A stretch of 6,558 bases of DNA from a bacterium (GTDB lineage: Bacteria > Zixibacteria > MSB-5A5 > GN15 > FEB-12), in assembly GCA_030629485.1 (NCBI GenBank), contig DAOVOW010000112.1, positions 1-6,558 of the forward strand, read 5' to 3'. Every line of letters begins with the position of its first letter. Position 1 is the stretch's first letter. Made by a program: the position numbers and the translations under genes. Shown in pieces: positions 5,482 through 6,558 of the stretch. Below the pieces are notes generated by a model. That model ran no database searches and had not been told where the DNA came from. It worked only from the letters and a program-made list of their open reading frames with translations.

Positions 5482-6558
5482 TGATGCGCTTCCTCACCTA
5501 CGATGCCGGCAATCGTTTCGGCCGCCTTGTCCAGGAGGTCGTCGGTATGCACGGTCGAGAGGAAACAGACTTCGTACCCGGACGGCGGCAGATACATCCC
5601 GGCGATCAACATCCGCTCGTGCATCCGATTGTAATGAGCAATGCCGTCACTGTCGATACCTGACGCAGCGCGCGGCAGATCACGCTGGAACACGATCCAG
5701 AAGATCGAGGCCACACCGGCGATAGTAACCGCACTGTTCGCCAGCCGGCTGGTGATATTGCTGACAAATCGACGATTGCGATTTTCCAATTCCGCGTAGA
5801 CGTTGTCCGATGACAGTTTCTTCAAGGTCGTCAGACCTGCAACCATAGCCACCGGATTACCGGACAGAGTACCGGCCTGGTACACCGGGCCCTGCGGCGA
5901 GACGGTATCCATCACATCGGCGCGGCCGCCAAAGGCTCCTACCGGCATCCCGCCGCCGATGATCTTGCCATACGTTATCAAGTCGGGGCTGATACCGTAG
6001 TACTCGGCAGCGCCGCCGAAGCCGACCCGGAAGCCGGTGATGACTTCGTCGAGGATTAGCAGCGTACCGTGCTTCTCGGTGAGCGCCCGCAGCGATCGCA
6101 TGTAATCATGGCGCTGTATCAAGAGGCCGTTGTTGGCCGGGATACCTTCAATCACCACCGCGGCCAGTTGATCACCATAATTTGCGAACATTTTTTGCAG
6201 CGCTTCTTCATCGTCCAAAGGCAACAAGGCCGTGTTCTGCGTAATAGCTTCGGGCACACCGGCAGAGGATGGTTGACCCAGGGTGGCCAGACCGGAGCCG
6301 GCCTTGACCAGGAGATGGTCACTGTGGCCATGGTAGCAACCGTCAAATTTCAGAATCAGGTCCCGCCCGGTGAAACCGCGAGCCAGCCGAACGGCCGACA
6401 TGACCGCCTCGGTACCGGACGACACAAAGCGAATCTTCTCGACAGCCTCGATCCTGCTGACGATAAAGCGCGCCAGTTCGTATTCAAGTTCAGTCGAGGC
6501 ACCGTAGGTCATGCCGCGCTCCACCTGCACCTTCACGGCCGCGACGACATCGGGATCG
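5472..6558 (-). CDS. hemL: Glutamate-1-semialdehyde 2,1-aminomutase (partial, 5' end beyond right edge)
   Basis: A PLP enzyme that converts glutamate-1-semialdehyde to 5-aminolevulinate in the C5 pathway. 361 residues are visible and the frame stays open to the right edge (DPDVVAAVKVQVERG). The apparent start at 6536 is an internal GTG valine. About 60-70 N-terminal residues are missing compared with the family length of about 426. Visible in order are YGASTELE, the cofactor-phosphate motif SSGTEAVMSAVRLAR, KFDGCYHGHSD, LATLGQPSSAGVP, LILDEVITGFRVG (PLP-contacting Asp) and TYGKIIGGGMPVGAFGG. The Schiff-base lysine codon is at 5966-5964. The PSSAGVP and YHGHSD stretches identify HemL among class-III aminotransferases. 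The segment IEGIPANNGLLIQ differs from the E. coli GNMNCVPP region, but PANxGLL variants are common in other phyla. It is the first heme gene in view. Having HemL means the organism makes 5-aminolevulinate from glutamyl-tRNA, so a hemA should exist elsewhere. The stop overlaps the start of hemE. Confidence 0.95.
   Translation of the reverse strand, partial: DPDVVAAVKVQVERGMTYGASTELEYELARFIVSRIEAVEKIRFVSSGTEAVMSAVRLARGFTGRDLILKFDGCYHGHSDHLLVKAGSGLATLGQPSSAGVPEAITQNTALLPLDDEEALQKMFANYGDQLAAVVIEGIPANNGLLIQRHDYMRSLRALTEKHGTLLILDEVITGFRVGFGGAAEYYGISPDLITYGKIIGGGMPVGAFGGRADVMDTVSPQGPVYQAGTLSGNPVAMVAGLTTLKKLSSDNVYAELENRNRRFVSNITSRLANSAVTIAGVASIFWIVFQRDLPRAASGIDSDGIAHYNRMHERMLIAGMYLPPSGYEVCFLSTVHTDDLLDKAAETIAGIVGEEAHQWA
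5489..5495 (-). promoter_or_regulatory. Ribosome binding site for hemE inside the end of hemL
   Basis: GAGGAAG on the minus strand lies within the last hemL codons. It is better spaced for the GTG at 5481 than for the GTG at 5475, so it favours the longer HemE by two residues. Confidence 0.55.

Noticed and set aside
6534..6536. GTG at 6536 as the start of hemL
   Set aside because: The frame continues upstream to the window edge with HemL-like residues (DPDVVAAV), so this GTG is an internal valine codon and the gene is truncated by the window.

Overview
This is a bacterial chromosomal segment in which every gene I can support lies on the minus strand, so it reads from right to left. It is a late heme (protoheme) biosynthesis operon followed by a cell-wall peptidase gene. 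The organism cannot be named from the window. Short intergenic distances, GTG starts and Shine-Dalgarno sites show it is bacterial. Base composition looks moderately GC-rich by eye and fairly even along the window. The protoporphyrinogen oxidase resembles the Myxococcus-type FAD enzyme, as far as I can recall that sequence. Together with HemN this points to the classical protoporphyrin-dependent pathway rather than the coproporphyrin-dependent pathway of Gram-positive bacteria.

Layout in transcription order: hemL (glutamate-1-semialdehyde aminomutase, 5' end beyond the right edge) ends at 5472. hemE (uroporphyrinogen decarboxylase, 5481-4456) overlaps it by about 10 nt. hemN (oxygen-independent coproporphyrinogen III oxidase, 4453-3065) begins 2 nt after hemE. 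hemH (ferrochelatase, 3064-2102) begins directly after the hemN stop. hemY (FAD-dependent protoporphyrinogen oxidase, 2115-739) overlaps hemH by 14 nt. After a 57-nt gap, a gene with a strong Shine-Dalgarno site starts at 681 and runs off the left edge. It encodes a LysM domain followed by an M15-type zinc peptidase domain. Because it is open at the window edge it is easy to miss.

Together the hem genes cover making 5-aminolevulinate (HemL), uroporphyrinogen III to coproporphyrinogen III (HemE), then protoporphyrinogen IX (HemN), protoporphyrin IX (HemY) and heme (HemH). The steps between HemL and HemE (HemB, HemC, HemD) and the HemA step must be encoded elsewhere, possibly just upstream. No promoter or intrinsic terminator is visible, and no gap between genes exceeds 57 nt.

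I found no mobile element, CRISPR array, tRNA, rRNA or clearly novel system. The points most worth a second look are the LysM-M15 gene behind the heme operon with no room for a signal peptide, the pairing of an oxygen-independent with an oxygen-using oxidase, and the tightly coupled gene junctions.
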